Source: Lachnospiraceae bacterium (lineage in GTDB: Bacteria > Bacillota > Clostridia > Lachnospirales > Lachnospiraceae). From it: a DNA stretch of 56,080 bases. Numbering within the stretch: the stretch's first letter is position 1; every line of letters starts with the position of its first letter. The DNA lies in assembly GCA_014804425.1 (NCBI GenBank), contig JAAUZV010000002.1, positions 1-56,080 of the forward strand. Reading direction: 5' to 3'. This document shows positions 52,825 through 56,080 of the stretch, piece after piece. The notes under the pieces are model-generated. The model saw nothing but the letters and a program-made list of their open reading frames with translations, was not told the origin of the DNA and made no database searches. The translations under genes were made by a program, and so were the position numbers.

Positions 52825-52825
52825 A

Positions 52826-52880
52826 AAAGAATGGCGCATTCGCGCCATTCTTTCAAAGAAATGCCAAAGGCATTTCTTTT
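52826..52880 (+). terminator. Tandem terminators after the GH5 gene
   Basis: AAAGAATGGCGC-ATTC-GCGCCATTCTTT (52826-52853) and AAAGAAATGCC-AAA-GGCATTTCTTT (52855-52879) are two perfect hairpins, the second followed by T. Confidence 0.8.
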
Positions 52881-52926
52881 GGGTGGCACATTGTCTGAAT
52901 TAAACATACGGAAAGGAGCAGATACG

Positions 52927-53550
52927 ATGAAAGTACTTTTGATCAACGGAAGTCCCCACAAGGAGGGGAGCACTTATACTGCGCTGCATGAGATGGAGCA
53001 GATATTTCTAAAGGAGGGAATGGAAACAGAGATCATCCATATCGGAAATCAGGATATTCGCGGCTGTATCGGCTGCGGTTCCTGTTATAAGAACGGACAT
53101 TGCGTGTTTGATGACGCAGTCAATGCGATCGCGCCGAAGTTTGAGGCGTGCGACGGACTGGTCGTGGGAAGTCCCGTATATTATGCGTCGGCGAATGCGA
53201 CGCTGATCGCGTTTCTTGACCGTCTGTTTTACAGTACGCATTTTGATAAGACGATGAAAGTCGGCGCGGCTGTGGCTTCGGCAAGGCGCGGCGGACTGAC
53301 GTCTACCTTTGATGAGCTGAATAAATATTTTACAATCTGCGGCATGCCGGTTGCGTCCGGGCAATATTGGAACGGCATTCACGGCAACAACGCGGACGAA
53401 GCGAGGCAGGATGCGGAGGGGATGCAGATGATGCGTACGCTTGCGGCGAACATGAGCTTTTTAATGAAAAGCATTGCCCTCGGGAAACAGACTTACGGAC
53501 TTCCTGAAAAGGAGCCGCGCGTCAGCACGAATTTTGTGCGGGCGCTGTAA
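52927..53550 (+). CDS. Iron-sulfur flavoprotein-like NAD(P)H-dependent reductase
   Basis: A 207-residue flavodoxin-fold protein: LLINGSPHKEGSTYTAL binds FMN, and CIGCGSCYKNGHC (Cys47, 50, 53, 59) fits the CxxCxxCx5C cluster of Isf-type iron-sulfur flavoproteins. Such enzymes serve oxygen or radical detoxification and electron transfer in anaerobes. AAGGAG nine bases upstream supports ATG 52927. Confidence 0.88.
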   Translation: MKVLLINGSPHKEGSTYTALHEMEQIFLKEGMETEIIHIGNQDIRGCIGCGSCYKNGHCVFDDAVNAIAPKFEACDGLVVGSPVYYASANATLIAFLDRLFYSTHFDKTMKVGAAVASARRGGLTSTFDELNKYFTICGMPVASGQYWNGIHGNNADEARQDAEGMQMMRTLAANMSFLMKSIALGKQTYGLPEKEPRVSTNFVRAL

Positions 53551-53595
53551 GATAAACACGATCGCGGATGGGAACATTTACGGAGGATGGAGCGC

Positions 53596-53880
53596 ATGAG
53601 ACCGGTCGATGGAAAGAAAAAATCATCTGTTGAATTCCATACGATTAACATGGAAATGACGGGGAAGAGACTGCATCGAATCTTTTGTGAAAAGGGTGTT
53701 TCTGTGAAAGAGATTGCTGATTTATGCGGATGTTCTAAGACTGCGATATACAAATGGTTTCGCGGAGAAACGAATCCGTCGATCGACAATTATTATGCGA
53801 TCAGCAGGTTTTTAGGCGTTCATATGGAGGAGCTCATCGCGGGGGACGATGAGCTCTTTCCGCTTGTATTTGCGCAATGA
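53596..53880 (+). CDS. XRE-family helix-turn-helix regulator
   Basis: A 94-residue protein whose middle (MTGKRLHRIFCEKGVSVKEIADLCG, CSKTAIYKWFRGETNPSIDNYYAISRFLGV) is a Cro/C1-type HTH. The N- and C-terminal tails are short, so no ligand domain exists. GGAGG is nine bases before ATG 53596; the ATG at 53587 is directly adjacent to it and unlikely. Target genes unknown. Confidence 0.85.
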   Translation: MRPVDGKKKSSVEFHTINMEMTGKRLHRIFCEKGVSVKEIADLCGCSKTAIYKWFRGETNPSIDNYYAISRFLGVHMEELIAGDDELFPLVFAQ

Positions 53881-53937
53881 GCATTTCGTGTCCGCTTGGT
53901 TGGCCGGTGAACCGCAGGTTTACTGCAAAGTTTTGGT

Positions 53938-53961
53938 GGGTGTGCTATAATAGCCGCAAAG
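53938..53961 (+). promoter_or_regulatory. Extended -10 promoter before the TIM-barrel gene
   Basis: GGGTGTGCTATAAT (53938-53951) is identical to the core of the metG promoter; the following AGCCGCAAAG matches 48096-48105. The region 53881-53937 contains GCATTTCGTGTCCGCT, similar to the hairpin at 19812. Confidence 0.6.
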
Positions 53962-54023
53962 GAAAAAAGCGACCGTAAAAAGCAGCAAGGTATTGACACA
54001 TTTTCACACAGGAGGTTTCATCA

Positions 54024-54908
54024 ATGTCGGGCATCGAGAACATGCAACATGGAAAGAAAAAGCAAATAAAAATAGGAACCTGCATCAGAGGCGCGCATTT
54101 ATTGGAGGATTTAAGAAATGCTGTCTCCATGGGATTTGATACCGTAGAATTATATTATAATGATACGCTTTCCGGTGCGGATTTCGATGTGCTGATTCCT
54201 CAAATAAGGGAAATCATCGGAGATTCCGGCGTTGAAATTTCCGGAATCGGACTGTATTGTAACCCTTTGATCAATGAGAGTGCGAGACAGGAGCTGGTAT
54301 CTTGTATCAAAAAAGCGCGCGATCTCGGCACTGATTTTGTTGGTACCTTTGCCGGAGCAATTCCGGGAAAAAGTGTGGATGACGCGATGCCTGCGTTTAA
54401 GAATTGTTTTTCTGAACTGACAGCAATTGCTGAGGCATATGGTGTCAGGATCGGTATTGAAAATGCGCCGATGTACGGACATTGGTACAGCGCAACCTGT
54501 AATATCGGTTTTTGCCCGCGGGCGTGGGAAATGATGTTTGAGGAGGTACCGAGCGGGCATTTGGGCTTAGAATGGGAACCGAGCCATCAGGTTCAACAGT
54601 TGATCGATCCGATTGCACAGCTGAAAGCATATTTGCCGAAAGTATTCCATATTCACGGGAAGGATGCTTCCGTTGATTGGAATGCGGTCAGGACATACGG
54701 TATCTGGTTTGGTTCCCACTATTGCGACCACCGGTTTCCGGGAATGGGAGATACGGATTGGAAAGAGATCATGAAATTGCTTTACGAAGCGGGTTATGAG
54801 GGAGACATCACGGTCGAAGGCTACCATGATCCTGTCTATTGCAGCGATAGAGAACTGGAAGGACAGAAGCTGGCGTTGGAATATTTAAGAGGAAACCAAA
54901 GCAGGTAA
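54024..54908 (+). CDS. Sugar phosphate isomerase/epimerase-like TIM barrel
   Basis: A 294-residue protein of the xylose isomerase-like AP_endonuc_2 superfamily: GFDTVELYYND, IGIENAPMYG (metal Glu), LGLEWEPSHQ, VFHIHGKDASVDW (His) and DITVEGYHDP (Glu) place the metal ligands around the barrel. Substrate is a sugar or inositol derivative. CAGGAGG lies nine bases upstream. It is followed after 18 bases by a GH13 gene, so the pair may process the same carbohydrate. Confidence 0.88.
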   Translation: MSGIENMQHGKKKQIKIGTCIRGAHLLEDLRNAVSMGFDTVELYYNDTLSGADFDVLIPQIREIIGDSGVEISGIGLYCNPLINESARQELVSCIKKARDLGTDFVGTFAGAIPGKSVDDAMPAFKNCFSELTAIAEAYGVRIGIENAPMYGHWYSATCNIGFCPRAWEMMFEEVPSGHLGLEWEPSHQVQQLIDPIAQLKAYLPKVFHIHGKDASVDWNAVRTYGIWFGSHYCDHRFPGMGDTDWKEIMKLLYEAGYEGDITVEGYHDPVYCSDRELEGQKLALEYLRGNQSR

Positions 54909-54926
54909 GGAGAGGAGAGAGTACAT

Positions 54927-56080
54927 ATGGAATATGCGGCAGTCAGACATTTTGCGGACAGACGGTATTGCTATGCGTTAGAAAAGGGACGTTTTCTCAT
55001 CCGGCTTGAGACAAAAAAAGGTGATGCGGCAAGGGTGACGCTCCACGTGCAGGATAAGTATATGCCGTTAAAATATATGGACACGAGGCAGGCATATAGT
55101 ATGAAAAAAGCCTGTTCGGACAATTATCGGGATTATTATGAGATCGAGCAGGAGATGGATGTGATCTGTCTTCGATATTTTTTTGAAATAGAAGATGTAT
55201 CAGGAAATGTTGCCTATTATGGGAATCATGATTTTTATGATGAGCCGATCACGGATATTGAAAAGATGTATGACTGTCCGCAGAATCTTCGGGAGGATGA
55301 ACTGTTTGAAGTACCTCGTTGGGCAAAAAACAAGGTGATATACCAGATTTTTCCGTCCCGTTTTGCCTCGGACAAGGACGTCCCGGAAGACGTCTGGTAT
55401 CAGGCGCCAATCGGTCATAAAGAAGATCTGAAAGGGTCCTTAAGGGGAATCATTGATCATTTGGACTATATTAGAGAGCTTGGCGTGGATATGATTTATA
55501 TGACGCCGATCTTTCGGTCCGATTCCGTTCACAAGTACAACATTGAGGATTACTATCAGATCGATCCGTCCTTTGGGAAGAAAGAGGACTTAAAGGAACT
55601 GGTATCAAAGGCGCATGAGCTGGGAATGTACGTGATCCTGGACGGCGTATTCAATCATACGGGACTGGACTTTTTTGCTTTTCGGGATGTCAGGGAAAAA
55701 AAGGAGCAGTCAGAATATCTGAACTGGTATTACGCCAAAGAATTTCCGCTTATCATGGAATGGGGCAAAAAGCCGAATTACAAGACCTTCGGCTATGCCG
55801 CGTATATGCCGAAGCTGAATCTGCAAAATAAAGAAACGGCGGATTATTTCATTGACGTTGCATCCTATTGGATCAGGGAATGCGATATTGATGGCTGGCG
55901 TTTGGATGTGGCGGATGAGATTGATCATGCTTTTTGGAAACGGTTTCGAAAAGAGATCAAAGCGATAAAGAAGGATGTTCTGCTCATCGGCGAGATCTGG
56001 CATTTTGCAGGTGATTTTTTGGAGGGGGATGAGTGGGATTGTGCCATGAATTATCCGTTCTATCAGGCGGTACAGGATTT
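54927..56080 (+). CDS. GH13 family alpha-glucan hydrolase (neopullulanase-like), 5' part
   Basis: The frame from ATG 54927 (GGAGAGGAGAG upstream) stays open to the window end, giving 384 codons of a larger protein. Residues 1-120 form a CBM34-like beta domain with YYGNHDFYDEP; the barrel begins near 130 with VIYQIFPSRFA. Conserved regions: DGVFNH (I), GWRLDVADE with the nucleophile Asp (II) and GEIW with the acid/base Glu (III); region IV lies beyond the end. No signal peptide, so it would act on imported maltodextrins or pullulan fragments. Confidence 0.9.
   Translation, partial: MEYAAVRHFADRRYCYALEKGRFLIRLETKKGDAARVTLHVQDKYMPLKYMDTRQAYSMKKACSDNYRDYYEIEQEMDVICLRYFFEIEDVSGNVAYYGNHDFYDEPITDIEKMYDCPQNLREDELFEVPRWAKNKVIYQIFPSRFASDKDVPEDVWYQAPIGHKEDLKGSLRGIIDHLDYIRELGVDMIYMTPIFRSDSVHKYNIEDYYQIDPSFGKKEDLKELVSKAHELGMYVILDGVFNHTGLDFFAFRDVREKKEQSEYLNWYYAKEFPLIMEWGKKPNYKTFGYAAYMPKLNLQNKETADYFIDVASYWIRECDIDGWRLDVADEIDHAFWKRFRKEIKAIKKDVLLIGEIWHFAGDFLEGDEWDCAMNYPFYQAVQD

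Overview
The window looks like a chromosomal segment of a Clostridia member, most likely Lachnospiraceae. This is inferred from several things: strong AGGAGG-type ribosome binding sites, TTGACA/TATAAT promoters with many extended -10 boxes, a T-box leader with methionine specifier in front of a methionyl-tRNA synthetase, the Gram-positive order rplS-lepB-rbgA-lepB-rnhB-ylqG, an NADP-type gdhA of 448 residues, a feoA-feoA-feoB-Cys-rich cassette behind a DtxR-type repressor, and a tRNA gene without encoded CCA. GC content is moderate in core genes and visibly lower in three patches (about 190-840, 21900-22860, 42870-46790), which suggests acquired DNA. No phage, conjugative element, insertion sequence, rRNA or CRISPR array was seen.

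Layout. 1-840: a structured non-coding element and a Fic-like protein with an altered active site. 860-7760: ribosomal protein L19, two signal peptidases, RbgA GTPase, RNase HII, a FliK-like YlqG protein and a MATE exporter. 7800-12180: sialate O-acetylesterase, two family-2 glycosyltransferases and a 54-residue Cys-rich protein start-stop coupled to the first. 12300-16500: ROK sugar kinase, then two FtsX-like permeases and their ATPase. 16570-20300: tRNA-Arg(CCG), a membrane SH3b protein, a Gfo/Idh/MocA oxidoreductase, a hairpin-rich repeat block and a small helical protein. 20300-25030: gdhA with a short leader containing a terminator, an unrecognised Cys-cluster protein, and the T-box/metG locus. 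25100-34800: 7TM-like protein, deoC, RNA-modification enzymes, ligA, metA with acetyl-CoA-type active site, and a membrane c-di-GMP phosphodiesterase.

34800-42870: the iron locus (divergent DtxR-type repressor, promoter with an inverted repeat, two FeoA, FeoB, 49-residue Cys-rich membrane protein), then a membrane spermidine-synthase-like protein overlapping by four bases a 920-residue Tet(M)/EF-G-like GTPase whose C-terminus is a YacP/Rae1-type NYN nuclease domain. I consider this fusion the strongest candidate for an underexplored system: it would bring a ribosome-binding GTPase and a ribosome-associated endonuclease together in one chain.

42900-48020: a low-GC island with gene remnants, a GmrSD-like DUF262/DUF1524/DUF4268 protein (candidate modified-DNA restriction enzyme), a SUKH-like reading frame with no clear start, and an AAA ATPase with DUF4143. 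48010-56080: lipoprotein, HD hydrolase, MFS transporter, coiled-coil protein, membrane-anchored GH5 glucanase, iron-sulfur flavoprotein-like reductase, XRE regulator, TIM-barrel isomerase and the 5' part of a GH13 enzyme that runs off the end. Together the enzymes fit a carbohydrate-degrading gut anaerobe.

Several intergenic elements recur: a 22-base motif that twice follows a terminator, two copies of an extended -10 box fused to GAGCGTTAG and a hairpin, and shared promoter cores at 22874, 48090 and 53938. All functional statements come from reading sequence and known family motifs; no searches were run.
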